Assembly: GCF_003634755.1 (NCBI RefSeq)
Contig: NZ_RBXA01000001.1
Span: 1,178,001-1,242,000 of the forward strand
Length of the DNA stretch: 64,000 nt
Source: Flavobacterium limicola
Lineage (GTDB): Bacteria; Bacteroidota; Bacteroidia; Flavobacteriales; Flavobacteriaceae
Direction of reading: 5' to 3'
The stretch's first letter is position 1, and each line of letters opens with the position of its first letter. The translations under genes and the position numbers were made by a program. This document shows positions 1 through 9,884 of the stretch, one piece after another. A model generated the notes under the pieces. The model saw only the letters and a program-made list of their open reading frames with translations, ran no database searches and had not been told where the DNA came from.

Positions 1-1
1 A

Positions 2-418
2 GGATATCCTATTATAGATTTAGAAAATTTTTTTACTGATATTCATAAGTATTTGCGTTTTCTGGAAGAAGCCATTATTCTTACTCTTAATGAATATGGA
101 ATTTCTTGCGGGAGAAGCGAAGGTGAAACAGGAGTTTGGTTAGGCGCAGGAACTCCATTTGCCAGAAAAATTTGTGCTATGGGCGTTCGCGCTTCGCGTT
201 GGGTAACCATGCACGGATTTGCTTTAAACGTAAATGCCGATTTGGGTTATTTTGATAATATCATTCCGTGTGGGATTCGCGGAAAAGCGGTAACTTCATT
301 AAACGTTGAACTTGGAGTAAAAAAAGTTAATGAAGAAGAAGTCAAAGAAAAGATTCTGAAACATTTCTCCATTCTTTTTGAAGCGACTTTTGAGAAATCT
401 GCAATCAAAAATCATTAA
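2..418 (+). CDS. lipB: Octanoyltransferase LipB, C-terminal part (5' end outside window)
   Basis: LipB transfers octanoyl groups from acyl carrier protein to the lipoyl domains of 2-oxoacid dehydrogenases and GcvH in the cytoplasm, the first step of lipoate synthesis. The reading frame is open from the first complete codon, so the gene starts before the window; about 138 codons are visible. Family signatures present are KICAMGVRASRWVTMHG and, after ALNVNADLGYF, the IIPCG segment carrying the acyl-binding catalytic cysteine; the lysine of KIC is the second catalytic residue in the family. The TTG at 53 is internal, not a start. The gene converges on rnhB with only 7 bp between stops. Identification is confident; only the N-terminus is unknown. 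Confidence 0.93.
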   Translation, partial: GYPIIDLENFFTDIHKYLRFLEEAIILTLNEYGISCGRSEGETGVWLGAGTPFARKICAMGVRASRWVTMHGFALNVNADLGYFDNIIPCGIRGKAVTSLNVELGVKKVNEEEVKEKILKHFSILFEATFEKSAIKNH

Positions 419-425
419 TCTACAA

Positions 426-1085
426 TCAAAAATCAAAAGAATACTGTTCCGGCAATAACCGAAATGTCATTCGGTGGTATTTTGTAACACCATAGATTCG
501 TATTGCTTCTCGGTGCTCTTTGGTAGGGTAGCCTTTGTTTTTTTTCCAATTATACATTGGGAATTGCTCATGAATACGATTCATATATTCATCCCGATAC
601 GTTTTTGCCAATACAGAAGCGGCTGCAATACTCATGTATTTTGAATCTCCTTTAATAATACTCGCATTCGGAATTGAATTTAAGATTTCAATTTCAGCAT
701 CGGTAAATATCTTTCCTCCTCGATTTTTAATTCCGCTTTTAGGAATCAACGGACTATTTCCGTCTACTATAATATGCAGCGGTCTTGGATCTAACTTTAA
801 AATACTTTCCTGCATTGCTTTTATGGAGGCATTCAGAATATTTATTTCGTCAATAACTAAAGGTTCTAGATGGGTTACTGCAAATGAAATACATTCTTGC
901 TCTATAATAGGTCTTAAATTTTCTCTAGCTTTTTCCGATAATTGCTTACTGTCATTCAAAAGCTCGTTTTGAAAATTTTCTGGTAATAGTACAGCGGCAG
1001 CAGTAACAGGTCCGGCCAGACAACCACGACCGGCTTCATCTGTTCCTGTTTCTAAATGTGGTGTTAAAAAGAAGGGGCTTAACAT
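426..1085 (-). CDS. rnhB: Ribonuclease HII
   Basis: RNase HII cuts the RNA strand of RNA-DNA hybrids and removes single ribonucleotides from DNA. The 219-residue protein has the usual length. The acidic active site is complete: D16 and E17 in [13 protein letters not shown]108 in IIVDGN and D165 in KTYRDEYM. The GRG motif that recognises the ribonucleotide junction is at G19-G21. The ATG at 1085 is the first in frame and sits 14 residues before the DEAGRG motif, as expected. The gene is convergent with lipB and divergent from the SusC-like gene, so the 198-bp gap upstream carries promoters for both directions. Confidence 0.96.
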   Translation of the reverse strand: MLSPFFLTPHLETGTDEAGRGCLAGPVTAAAVLLPENFQNELLNDSKQLSEKARENLRPIIEQECISFAVTHLEPLVIDEINILNASIKAMQESILKLDPRPLHIIVDGNSPLIPKSGIKNRGGKIFTDAEIEILNSIPNASIIKGDSKYMSIAAASVLAKTYRDEYMNRIHEQFPMYNWKKNKGYPTKEHREAIRIYGVTKYHRMTFRLLPEQYSFDF

Positions 1086-1099
1086 TAAATTGATTTTGA

Positions 1100-1107
1100 C
1101 AAAAATA
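1100..1107 (-). promoter_or_regulatory. -7 promoter element for rnhB
   Basis: CAAAAATA on the plus strand is TATTTTTG on the minus strand, an exact match to the Bacteroidota -7 consensus TAnnTTTG. It lies 15 bp before the rnhB start codon. No clear -33 TTTG box is visible at the right distance. Confidence 0.4.
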
Positions 1108-1222
1108 TAGTTTTATATCTAAATATGTACATATAATTAGGTTTGATACTTTCTACTATTGCGATATGTGTTTTGTTTAACTCAAAGTCTTGTTAAATTA
1201 ATTATGTTAATTTTTGTAAAAA

Positions 1223-1254
1223 TTTGTTTCTTTAAGAAATTATTATGATTTTTG
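1223..1254 (+). promoter_or_regulatory. Candidate promoter of the SusC/SusD pair
   Basis: TTTG at 1223-1226, a 20-nt spacer and GATTTTTG at 1247-1254 (seven of eight positions of TAnnTTTG). Transcription would start near 1261, giving a leader of about 23 nt before the ATG at 1284. Confidence 0.4.
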
Positions 1255-1283
1255 TGAAATAACTAATTCAAAACAAATTTAAT

Positions 1284-4200
1284 ATGAGATCAAAATTCAA
1301 ATGGATTTTTTCATTGCTAATGGCATTGTCCATGCAATTTGCGTTTGCACAAGAAAGAACTATCACGGGTACTGTTTCTGATGCGACGGGACCTGTTCCT
1401 GGTGTGAATGTTACTGTAAAAGGCACCAAGGTTGGGGTGCAAACTAATTTCGATGGTACTTATTCTATAAAAGCTAAAACGGGAGATGTTTTAGTATATT
1501 CTTTTGTAGGGATGACTGATACATCTAGATCAGTTGGTACAACTAATGTTGTTAATGTTTCAATGCAAGATTCAGCAAAAGTGCTTGCTGAAGTTGTTGT
1601 TCAAGGGTACAGAACAGGAACAAAGAAATCTGCTATTGCAGCCGTAGCAACGGTTGCTGCTGCAACTATCGAGAATCGACCAAATGCTAATGTGGTGAAT
1701 ACGTTGCAAGGTCAATTGGCCGGTGTTAATATTACATCTTCAACGGGTCAGCCTGGAGCCAAATCAACAGTAATAATTAGAGGGTATGGTACTATTAATG
1801 GTAATACTGACCCTTTGTATGTTATTGATGGATTTCCAACAAATGCTGATAATTTTAGATCTATTAACCCGAATGACATCGAGAGTCTTACAGTTTTGAA
1901 AGATGCTGCTGCAACTTCACAATACGGTAACAGAGGGTCTAATGGTGTTATTTTAATTACAACAAAAAGACCTGCGTTGGGTGAAGCAAAATCTTCATTT
2001 AGATATTCGTCTAATTTTGGTGTAATTTCTTTGCAAAATCCTAAGTATGATTATGCAAATGCAAATGAAACGTTAAGAATTGAAAGAAATTTTGGTAATG
2101 GTAGAGGTGCTGGTCTTACTGATGCTCAGATTAATGCCAATACAACTGATACGGATTGGGTGAATGTTTTCTTTAAACAAGCAACTTCAGTTACTCATAA
2201 TTTGAGTTTTGAAACGTCTTCTGAAAACATGAGTTCATTCACTTCTTTTGGATATACTAATCAAGATGGTGTTCTAGAAACAACAGGATTACAAAGATTT
2301 AATCTTAGAAATAATACAGGTGGTAAATCAGCTAATGGAAAGTTTACTTATCAAGTTGCTACAGGTTTTGGATATTCAAAAAACAATGAGGCAACAAATT
2401 TAGGTGATGGTGCTATCAACAGGAATTATGTGCTTGGTGCTTTCTTGGGACTACCATATTACAGTCCTGATGAATATCAAGGTTCAGCATGGACATATGA
2501 TTTGTACAACAACACACCTGGTCTAGAAGCTACACCATTTATGTTGATTGATAAATTGAAAACGTATGATCAAGAAACTTCAGAGACTCGTGTAGATGTA
2601 GCTACAGATTTTGCTTACAAAGTTTCTAAAGATTTTACTTTAAGAACTAGAGTAAATGGATTGTTTTTAGAAAACAGATTTTTCCAAGCTGAATTTCCAA
2701 ACTCATTCAATGCCTTGCTTTTCTCATCTACTCCAGGAGTATCATCACTTGAAGGTGGAAATTTTAATGGAATTGAAGACATTAATAACAGAAGAGAATT
2801 TAATTTTAACAACTTGTATCAAGTTGCTTTCAATAAGGAAATTGGTAAACACACAATCAATGCTAGTGTAAATTACGAATACAATTTTGCTACTACTAAT
2901 ACAGATAACCAAAGACAAAGAGGGTTAGATCCTATTTTCTTTGTTCCGGATACTGGAGCAGGTTATGTAAATGATAATGCTGCTAATGATTTTTATGGTC
3001 CTACAGGTAATGCATCACGTTTAAGAAATGATCTTTTGTCTTATTTTGCTCTTGCTGATTATGACTTTAATAATAAATATGGTTTGTCAGGTACTTTTAG
3101 AAGAGATGGATCTTCAAGATTTGACAAGGATTACAGATGGGGTAACTTTTGGTCAATAGGTGGAAGATGGAATATAGATGAAGAAGCGTTTATGGATAAT
3201 GCAACATTTATAAACCAATTAAAATTAAGAGCTTCTATTGGTACTACTGGTAACCAACGAATCGTAAATGGTACTGTTTTTGCTGGAGTAATTCCACCTG
3301 CGTTTACTAACTCATATAGTTTAACAAACAACACTTACAATGGTGGTCAAGGTTATGGTTTTAACTTTGGTTTTCCTGAAGCACAGTGGGAAGTTACGGA
3401 GCAATACAATATTGGTTTAGACTTTGATATGTTTAAACGACTAAGAGGTACTATAGATTTTTATAACAAAAAAACTATTGATCTATTCATTGATATTCCT
3501 ACATCGGCTGCTTTCGGTGCAACTACTTTACGTGGAAATTCGGATGCTGACGTTACCAACAGAGGTCTTGAACTTAATCTTGCGTACGATTTAATTCAGA
3601 AAGAAGATGTTTTATTAACATTACGTTTTAATGGTTCTTACAACAAAAACACAGTGGGTGGTATAAAATCAAATAATGGACAGATCATCACTACAGACAC
3701 CGCTGGTTACACTTTTATTACACAAAATGGTGGTTCTATTTTTGAGCCGTATGTTTATAAATACTTAGGTGTTAACCCTGATAATGGTAATTTATTGTTT
3801 GAGGATGCTAGCGGAAACCCTACTGAAACTCCTACTTCTTTTGATAGAAAGGCAACAGGTAAGAATTTTGTACCGGTTTACCAAGGTGGATTTGGTTTTG
3901 ATTTTCAATATAAAGGTTTCTTTGCTGCAAGTACTTTTACTTATGTGCTTGATGCATATAGATTTGATACTGACGAAGAAAACTTATTTGATATAGGTAA
4001 TATAGGTCAATTTAGAAATTCAAGACAGATGTTAAACGCTTGGACTTCAACAAATACAAATACAGACGTACCATCTCTTGATGCTACAAACCTACCATCT
4101 ACTGGTGATTCTGATCGTTTTTTAAGAGATGCTTCTTATTTAAGATTAAGAAATGCACAAGTAGGTTATAGAGTGCCAGCAAAATTATTGAGAGGGACTT

Positions 4201-4352
4201 TTATAAATTCACTTGCATTTACTTTACAGGGAGAAAATTTATTTACTGTTACTAAATGGAAAGGTTTTGATGCTGAAAGTAACAGGACTTCTGATTTTTA
4301 TCAGTACCCTACACCAAAAATCTATACTTTCGGAGTTGATATTAAATTTTAA
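1284..4352 (+). CDS. SusC/RagA-family TonB-linked outer membrane protein
   Basis: A TonB-dependent outer-membrane transporter that forms the pore under a SusD-like lid and imports oligomeric nutrients into the periplasm. The 1022-residue protein starts with a signal peptide (cleavage near AFAQ-E, residue 23). A carboxypeptidase-D-like domain follows at about 25-105 (TITGTVSDATGPVPGVNV), then the TonB plug at about 115-225 (VIIRGYGTINGNTDPLYVIDG, DAAATSQYGNRGSNGVIL) and a beta barrel to a terminal phenylalanine, the usual outer-membrane export signal. It is followed 15 bp later by its SusD partner. No sigma/anti-sigma pair, hybrid sensor or glycosidase lies next to it, so the substrate cannot be inferred. 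Family call is certain; substrate unknown. Confidence 0.95.
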   Translation: MRSKFKWIFSLLMALSMQFAFAQERTITGTVSDATGPVPGVNVTVKGTKVGVQTNFDGTYSIKAKTGDVLVYSFVGMTDTSRSVGTTNVVNVSMQDSAKVLAEVVVQGYRTGTKKSAIAAVATVAAATIENRPNANVVNTLQGQLAGVNITSSTGQPGAKSTVIIRGYGTINGNTDPLYVIDGFPTNADNFRSINPNDIESLTVLKDAAATSQYGNRGSNGVILITTKRPALGEAKSSFRYSSNFGVISLQNPKYDYANANETLRIERNFGNGRGAGLTDAQINANTTDTDWVNVFFKQATSVTHNLSFETSSENMSSFTSFGYTNQDGVLETTGLQRFNLRNNTGGKSANGKFTYQVATGFGYSKNNEATNLGDGAINRNYVLGAFLGLPYYSPDEYQGSAWTYDLYNNTPGLEATPFMLIDKLKTYDQETSETRVDVATDFAYKVSKDFTLRTRVNGLFLENRFFQAEFPNSFNALLFSSTPGVSSLEGGNFNGIEDINNRREFNFNNLYQVAFNKEIGKHTINASVNYEYNFATTNTDNQRQRGLDPIFFVPDTGAGYVNDNAANDFYGPTGNASRLRNDLLSYFALADYDFNNKYGLSGTFRRDGSSRFDKDYRWGNFWSIGGRWNIDEEAFMDNATFINQLKLRASIGTTGNQRIVNGTVFAGVIPPAFTNSYSLTNNTYNGGQGYGFNFGFPEAQWEVTEQYNIGLDFDMFKRLRGTIDFYNKKTIDLFIDIPTSAAFGATTLRGNSDADVTNRGLELNLAYDLIQKEDVLLTLRFNGSYNKNTVGGIKSNNGQIITTDTAGYTFITQNGGSIFEPYVYKYLGVNPDNGNLLFEDASGNPTETPTSFDRKATGKNFVPVYQGGFGFDFQYKGFFAASTFTYVLDAYRFDTDEENLFDIGNIGQFRNSRQMLNAWTSTNTNTDVPSLDATNLPSTGDSDRFLRDASYLRLRNAQVGYRVPAKLLRGTFINSLAFTLQGENLFTVTKWKGFDAESNRTSDFYQYPTPKIYTFGVDIKF

Positions 4353-4367
4353 AAAAAAAAAAGTATT

Positions 4368-5927
4368 ATGAAAAAATTTATTTGTTATTTATTTATCGTT
4401 GCTATGTTTGTATCATGCAGCGAGGAAGTACTGGACCCTTTCTTACCCGGGGTTGCATTTGAAGAACAAGCGACAAGGACTGCTGCAGATTTAAATAGAA
4501 TTTTAAATAATTCTCAAGCCATTATGACCAATAGGACTGAGTATAGTTTTACTTCTATTTTTACTGATGAAGCTGCTCCTGGATCTAACAATGGAGGTCA
4601 AGGTATTGCAGGTACAGATGCTTATTTTTTGTACTTTTTAGTTCCTACTTCTGCCGCTCCAGACGCGATTTGGCAAAGTAATTACAATGCTATGGCTAGA
4701 GTTAACTTAGTATTACAGAATGTTGAAAAAGTTACTACTAATTTTCCAGCCGATGCAAATTTGGTTAAGAGAATTACAGCTGAAGCAAAAATACTAAGAG
4801 CACTTGCTCATTTGAAAATACTTGCTTATTTCGCACCTGATTTAACAAATGATGCTTCTTTAGCTGGAATTTTGGCAAATAGAACGTTTGCGTACAATGA
4901 AACTCCGCCAAGAGCAACAGTTGGTGAATTTTACGAATTAATTCATCAGGATCTAGATGATGCTATCGCTTTGTATACTACTAATACTTTGCCACCTGTT
5001 ACTAATAATAGTATTTACCCTACGCTTAATCTTGCCAGAGCATTAAAAGCGAGAGCTTATGCATACAAAAAAAATTATGTTAATGCAGAATTTTGGGCAG
5101 ATCAAGTAATTAGTAGTTCTGGTATAACGTTAGCTACAGCAGCTCAGTTACCTGCGGTATTTCATACACATACTTCTACTGCTACTCAAGAAGTGATTTA
5201 TAAGTTTGCTAGAACTGCTCAACAAAATGCTCAAGCTACTAATCTTCACAACGGATGGGTATCTGTAGCTAATGCTAGAAACGGTTCTCCTTTTTATGAA
5301 GTTTCAAGATCATTGTACAATGTTTTAAGGAATGCACCTGGTGTTGATGCTAGAAAAGATATAATCGTGAGACCTGAAGGTCCAACAACAGGTTCATTAG
5401 TTGATCCTGCTTACGCTACTTCTATTAATGTTAGAGCGACTGATATCCTAGTGCCATTCAAACATGGAGGTGCGGGTGCTAGAACAAGCGCTAGTACTTT
5501 TAATCCTGGTTTTATTCAAGTAAGGTTATCTGAGATGTTTCTTATAAAGGCAGAATGTAGAGCTGCTGCTTCGGATTTCACTGGTGTAGCTTTGGCTTTA
5601 AAATCTATCACAGATAGAAGGTTTACCACTCCTCCAGCTTTACTAGTTCTAACATCACCACAACAAGCTTGGAAAGCGATTCTTGATGAAAGAAGAGTAG
5701 AGCTTGCTTTTGAAGGCCATAGGTTTATTGATATAAAAAGATTGTATGCAGTTGCGGGTATTAATAACTTTGATCGTGACCCAGCGGATTATGCTGTTAC
5801 AGGTTTAAACTTCCCTGGTGCTAACCCTGCAAACTTTAATTTTACAGGAAATTATAAATTTGCTTTACCAATTCCTCAATCTGAAATAAATGCTAATGCT
5901 TCTTTCGGTCAGAACGAAGGTTACTAG
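4368..5927 (+). CDS. SusD/RagB-family nutrient-binding lipoprotein
   Basis: A surface lipoprotein that caps the SusC barrel and binds the substrate. It has 519 residues. The N-terminus MKKFICYLFIVAMFVSCSEE is a lipoprotein signal with lipobox VSC, so C17 should be lipidated. The N-terminal TPR-like helical part has the typical segments AIWQSNYNAMARVNLVLQN and ITAEAKILRALAHLKI. The C-terminal half has QVRLSEMFLIKAECRAA and ILDERRVELAFEGHRFIDIKR, the usual SusD/RagB C-terminal signature. It is transcribed with the SusC-like gene and is followed by a strong intrinsic terminator at 5963, so the pair forms a two-gene operon. Confidence 0.95.
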   Translation: MKKFICYLFIVAMFVSCSEEVLDPFLPGVAFEEQATRTAADLNRILNNSQAIMTNRTEYSFTSIFTDEAAPGSNNGGQGIAGTDAYFLYFLVPTSAAPDAIWQSNYNAMARVNLVLQNVEKVTTNFPADANLVKRITAEAKILRALAHLKILAYFAPDLTNDASLAGILANRTFAYNETPPRATVGEFYELIHQDLDDAIALYTTNTLPPVTNNSIYPTLNLARALKARAYAYKKNYVNAEFWADQVISSSGITLATAAQLPAVFHTHTSTATQEVIYKFARTAQQNAQATNLHNGWVSVANARNGSPFYEVSRSLYNVLRNAPGVDARKDIIVRPEGPTTGSLVDPAYATSINVRATDILVPFKHGGAGARTSASTFNPGFIQVRLSEMFLIKAECRAAASDFTGVALALKSITDRRFTTPPALLVLTSPQQAWKAILDERRVELAFEGHRFIDIKRLYAVAGINNFDRDPADYAVTGLNFPGANPANFNFTGNYKFALPIPQSEINANASFGQNEGY

Positions 5928-5962
5928 TTTATAATTCATTTATATAATTATTAGCTTACATG

Positions 5963-5997
5963 AAGCTGCGAGATTTTATTCTCGCAGCTTTTTTTAT
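5963..5997 (+). terminator. Intrinsic terminator of the SusC/SusD operon
   Basis: An 11-bp perfect stem, AAGCTGCGAGA with TCTCGCAGCTT and a short AT loop, followed by a run of T. Confidence 0.9.
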
Positions 5998-6115
5998 TTT
6001 GGTATTTTCTAATTCCACATTATTGTTAAAGTTATTTGAAAGTATAAGCTTTTTAGGTTGTGAGTTTTCATTTTTATTATTGTGAAATTAAACAGTAGTT
6101 ATGTTTGATTAAATT

Positions 6116-6123
6116 TATCTTTG
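6116..6123 (+). promoter_or_regulatory. -7 promoter element of the Porin_10 gene
   Basis: TATCTTTG matches TAnnTTTG exactly and lies 25 bp before the ATG. The -33 region is weak; the only TTTG nearby (6104-6107) is too close. Confidence 0.45.
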
Positions 6124-6148
6124 TATTTAAGTTATTACTCTTTATCAA

Positions 6149-8101
6149 ATGAAAAATTTTATTTTATTTTATTTTATAGTGTTTCCATTATCTTTTTTTG
6201 CCCAAGTAAAAAATGAATCTATTGTACAGAAACCTAAATCAATTAGAATTGTTGATTCAATTAAAAACAAAAAAACAGCAACCATCGATCTCTACAAAGT
6301 AATCACCTTAGAAAACGATACGACTTACATCGATACTTCTCTTACCATTCAAAAAGAATACAGCCATAACTATTTGCGAAAAGATATTTTTGGGCTCTTG
6401 CCTTTTGCAAATGATGGACAAACCTACAATATGTTGCATTATAGCTTAACGGATTTTTCACCGTATCCAGAATTTGGTTTTAAGGCAAAACATTTTAATT
6501 TTTTAGAGGCAAATCAAATACGATATTATTCCGTAGCGACTCCGGTAACCGAATTATACTTTAAAACTACTGTAAAAAAGGGACAGTCTGTTGATGCTTT
6601 TATTACTTTAAACACTTCCGAAAATCTTAATTTTTCTATTGCATATAAAGGTTTGCGTTCAGAGGGTGAATATCTCAACCAATTATCAAGTACCGGTAAT
6701 TTTAGATTTACTACCAATTACAACACTAAAAATAAACGCTATTTTGCAAAAGCCCATTATACCTTTCAAGATATCCTGAATGAGGAAAATGGAGGAATCA
6801 CAACCATAGAGAATTTTGAAAGTGAAGACCCTAACTATAACAACCGACAACGATTTGAAGTGTATTTTAATGATGCTAAATCATTTCTAAAAGGGAAAAG
6901 AGTTTTTCTAGATCATAACTTCAGAATTAATTCTAAAAAAGGAGATAATAATCTATACCTGACACACCAATTTAATTACGAAAATAAGTTTTTCGAATAC
7001 AGTCAGGCAACAGTTCCATCAACCGTTGGTTCTGAGACAGTATATCGTTTTGGAGATTCCTTTCTAGACAGCGGTATTAATGATCAAACCCGTTACAATA
7101 AAATGTACAATAGAGTTGGATTAATATATGAGAATACTACTTTGGGAACTTTTCAGTTTTTTGTAGATGATTTTAGATCAAATTATTATTACAACAAGAT
7201 TCTTATTTTTGACAATCAAAATACGATACCAAGTTCCTTTAGCCAGGAAATCAACAGTGCTGGTGGGCAATATGAATATCGACGTAACAAATGGAACGGA
7301 AAATTTTTGTACTCAAGATCCGTAACGGCACAGTCGCTTTCTAATTTGGATGCCAAATTACAATATGATTTAAATGATGAAATTCAACTTGCATTTCAGT
7401 ATCAAAATATAAATAAACTGCCAAACAATAATTACAATTTGCACCAAAGTAGTTTTGTACAATACAATTGGTCGAATAATTTCAAAAATGAAAAAATCAA
7501 TACAATCAAAGCAAATGCAATTTCCCCTTGGATTGATGCGGAGCTGCAGTTATCTGTTCTAAATGATCATTTGTATTTTACTGATGCATCTACAGCACAA
7601 CAAAAAACAGACAGAACACAAATTGTGGCACCAGCACAATATGATGGAACTCTAAATTATTTGTCCCTTAAAATCAACAGAGAATTTAAATTCGGAAAAT
7701 TTGCTTTGGATAACACAATTCTATATCAAAAAACGGAACAACAAGATGCAGTGCTTAATGTTCCTGAAATTGTGACGCGAAATACGATTTACTACACAAA
7801 TTATTTGTTCAAAAAAGCCTTGTTTCTGCAAACCGGAATCTCCTTGAATTATTTTTCTAACTATTATGCTAATGAATACAATCCTGTAATAGGAGAGTTT
7901 TTTGTGCAAAATGACAAACAAATTGGTAATCATCCAAACCTAGATTTTTTCATCAATGCAAAAGTGCAGCGAACAAGAATTTATTTTAAAGTAGAACATT
8001 TTAATTCGGCATTAACTGGTAACAATTTTTATGCTTCTCCAAACAATCCATCTCGTGATTTAACGATTCGATTTGGTTTAATCTGGAACTTCTTCAATTA
8101 A
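6149..8101 (+). CDS. Putative porin, Porin_10 family
   Basis: Predicted outer-membrane beta-barrel protein of 650 residues, the usual size for this Bacteroidota family. The signal peptide is MKNFILFYFIVFPLSFFAQ. The conserved N-terminal part follows (YSHNYLRKDIFGLLPFANDG, HYSLTDFSPYPEFGFKAKH, YYSVATPVTELYFKT). The rest alternates aromatic and polar residues as in barrel strands and ends with the strand RDLTIRFGLIWNFFN. No substrate can be assigned. It stands alone between a terminator and a separately promoted cysteine/cystathionine synthase gene. Signal and strand pattern are seen in the sequence; the name rests on recognising the conserved N-terminal block. Confidence 0.82.
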   Translation: MKNFILFYFIVFPLSFFAQVKNESIVQKPKSIRIVDSIKNKKTATIDLYKVITLENDTTYIDTSLTIQKEYSHNYLRKDIFGLLPFANDGQTYNMLHYSLTDFSPYPEFGFKAKHFNFLEANQIRYYSVATPVTELYFKTTVKKGQSVDAFITLNTSENLNFSIAYKGLRSEGEYLNQLSSTGNFRFTTNYNTKNKRYFAKAHYTFQDILNEENGGITTIENFESEDPNYNNRQRFEVYFNDAKSFLKGKRVFLDHNFRINSKKGDNNLYLTHQFNYENKFFEYSQATVPSTVGSETVYRFGDSFLDSGINDQTRYNKMYNRVGLIYENTTLGTFQFFVDDFRSNYYYNKILIFDNQNTIPSSFSQEINSAGGQYEYRRNKWNGKFLYSRSVTAQSLSNLDAKLQYDLNDEIQLAFQYQNINKLPNNNYNLHQSSFVQYNWSNNFKNEKINTIKANAISPWIDAELQLSVLNDHLYFTDASTAQQKTDRTQIVAPAQYDGTLNYLSLKINREFKFGKFALDNTILYQKTEQQDAVLNVPEIVTRNTIYYTNYLFKKALFLQTGISLNYFSNYYANEYNPVIGEFFVQNDKQIGNHPNLDFFINAKVQRTRIYFKVEHFNSALTGNNFYASPNNPSRDLTIRFGLIWNFFN

Positions 8102-8138
8102 TATTTTTTAGAATTTCAAATTTTCAAATATTTGTTAT

Positions 8139-8220
8139 TAGGCGTTTTATCGTGCTATCCACTACAGCTTCCGCTTGCTTAAAGTAATTAAGGAAAGTAT
8201 GTCGCTTTTATCACGAACGC
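8139..8220 (-). repeat. Degenerate dispersed intergenic element, copy 1
   Basis: The segment is bounded by GGCGTT and AACGC, an inverted pair. On the minus strand it contains GCTGTAGTGGATAGCACGA. This core aligns with CTTGAAACGGACAGCAGG (minus strand near 45.7 kb) and GATACAGCGTACCGCCCGA (plus strand near 60.64 kb). It is noncoding and G+C-richer than its surroundings. I recall similar elements between genes in other Flavobacterium genomes, but their nature is not established here. Confidence 0.45.
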
Positions 8221-8257
8221 AAAATCCCGTAAAGAAGAATATTTTATAACAAAATAC

Positions 8258-8265
8258 TATCTTTG
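8258..8265 (+). promoter_or_regulatory. -7 promoter element of the CBS-domain synthase gene
   Basis: TATCTTTG matches TAnnTTTG exactly, 43 bp before the ATG. A -33 box is not obvious. Confidence 0.45.
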
Positions 8266-8308
8266 CAGCAATATTTACAACAAATTACAATCTTAAAATA
8301 AAACTATA

Positions 8309-9670
8309 ATGCGCTACGCAGAAAATATATTAGGAACAATAGGCAATACACCATTAGTAAAACTCAATAAAGTAACTGCCGAAGTAGAGGCTTTGGTACT
8401 TGCAAAAGTCGAAACCTTCAATCCTGGAAATTCCGTAAAAGACAGAATGGCCGTAAAAATGATTGAAGATGCTGAGGCTGATGGACGTTTAAAGCCGGGT
8501 GGAACCATCATCGAAGGGACTTCGGGGAATACTGGGATGGGATTGGCATTAGTAGCCATTATAAAAGGGTACAAACTAATTTGTGTGATTTCAGACAAAC
8601 AGTCTAAAGAGAAAATGGATATTCTTCGTGCCGTTGGAGCAAAAGTTGTCGTATGTCCTACGGATGTAGAGCCTACTGATCCGCGTTCCTATTATTCAGT
8701 TTCTAAAAGATTAGCTACTGAAACACCTAATTCATGGTATGTGAATCAATACGATAATCCTTCAAATGCGATAGCGCATTACGAACAAACTGGTCCTGAA
8801 ATTTGGGAACAAACAGAAGGTAAAATCACTCATTTTGTTGTTGGTGTTGGAACTGGAGGAACAATCTCAGGAGTAGCTAAATATTTGAAACAGAAAAATC
8901 CAAACATTAAAATTTGGGGAATTGATACCTACGGTTCTGTCTTTAAAAAATACCACGAAACGGGAATTTTTGATGAAAATGAAATCTATTCGTACATCAC
9001 GGAAGGAATAGGAGAAGATATTTTACCTAAGAATGTCGATTTTTCTCTAATTGATGGTTTCACAAAAGTAACCGACAAAGATGCAGCTGTTTATACTCGT
9101 AAAATTGCACTTGAAGAAGGGATTTTTGTAGGCAATTCAGCTGGAGCAGCAATAAAAGGATTGTTACAGCTTAAAGAACATTTTAAACCCGAAGACGTTG
9201 TTGTGGTACTTTTTCATGATTCAGGAAGCCGTTATGTTGGTAAAATGTTCAATGATGACTGGATGCGCGAACGTGGTTTTCTGGAAGAAGAAATCACAAA
9301 GGCCGAAGATGTCATAAAAGATCATATCGATAAACCATTGATTGTGGTTCGTACTGAAGAATTAGTTTCGCATGCTATAGAAAGAATGCGTAAATATAAA
9401 ATTTCTCAAATTCCGGTTATTGATATCACTGGATTTGTAGGTTCTGTTGATGAAAGTGATTTGTTTCAAAGTTACGTCGCTGACAAAGATGTAGCCGATA
9501 AACCAATTAAAGATGTAATGGGGAAACCTTTTCCAATTGTGAAATACGGAACACCTATTGAAGAAGTGTCTAAATTATTCACTAAAGAAAATGAAGCTGT
9601 TTTAGTGGAATTAGAAAATGGAAACCACCATATTATTACTAAATATGATATTATTGGTTCCATAAAATAA
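8309..9670 (+). CDS. PLP-dependent cystathionine beta-synthase / cysteine synthase with C-terminal CBS domains
   Basis: A beta-replacement enzyme that joins serine or O-acetylserine with homocysteine or sulfide, in transsulfuration or cysteine synthesis. Residues 1-325 are the fold-type II PLP domain: IGNTPLVKLN, the Schiff-base lysine K44 in NPGNSVKDR, the substrate loop EGTSGNTG and the PLP-phosphate loop GVGTGGTISG. Residues about 335-453 form a pair of CBS (Bateman) motifs, starting at KPLIVVRTEELVSHAIERM and ending at HHIITKYDIIGSIK. The 453-residue length and fused Bateman module resemble eukaryotic CBS without the heme domain. Whether it acts as cystathionine beta-synthase or as cysteine synthase cannot be decided from sequence. 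It is a single gene with its own promoter and terminator. Confidence 0.9.
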   Translation: MRYAENILGTIGNTPLVKLNKVTAEVEALVLAKVETFNPGNSVKDRMAVKMIEDAEADGRLKPGGTIIEGTSGNTGMGLALVAIIKGYKLICVISDKQSKEKMDILRAVGAKVVVCPTDVEPTDPRSYYSVSKRLATETPNSWYVNQYDNPSNAIAHYEQTGPEIWEQTEGKITHFVVGVGTGGTISGVAKYLKQKNPNIKIWGIDTYGSVFKKYHETGIFDENEIYSYITEGIGEDILPKNVDFSLIDGFTKVTDKDAAVYTRKIALEEGIFVGNSAGAAIKGLLQLKEHFKPEDVVVVLFHDSGSRYVGKMFNDDWMRERGFLEEEITKAEDVIKDHIDKPLIVVRTEELVSHAIERMRKYKISQIPVIDITGFVGSVDESDLFQSYVADKDVADKPIKDVMGKPFPIVKYGTPIEEVSKLFTKENEAVLVELENGNHHIITKYDIIGSIK

Positions 9671-9702
9671 GCTTAAACAAGAATCTATTTCTTAACTATA
9701 TT

Positions 9703-9736
9703 CCTGCATGGTTTTTTTAATCTTGCAGGTTTTTTT
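9703..9736 (+). terminator. Probable terminator after the CBS-domain synthase gene
   Basis: CCTGCA and TGCAGG enclose a 15-nt AT loop and are followed by seven T. The stem is short (6 bp). Confidence 0.55.
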
Positions 9737-9811
9737 GTTAATTATTTTAGGCTATGAAAGTTTTGGAACCAAAAATTTGCAACAAGAAATAAAAAGATAG
9801 TTATCGGATGC

Positions 9812-9841
9812 TTTGAACTTGTGTAATTGATATTACTTTTG
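9812..9841 (+). promoter_or_regulatory. Promoter of the DEDDh exonuclease gene
   Basis: TTTG at 9812-9815, an 18-nt spacer and TACTTTTG at 9834-9841. Both boxes match the Bacteroidota consensus exactly. Transcription should start near 9848. Confidence 0.7.
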
Positions 9842-9884
9842 TAAATATATTATCTAAACCGTTAACCCTTAATCCTGAATTAAA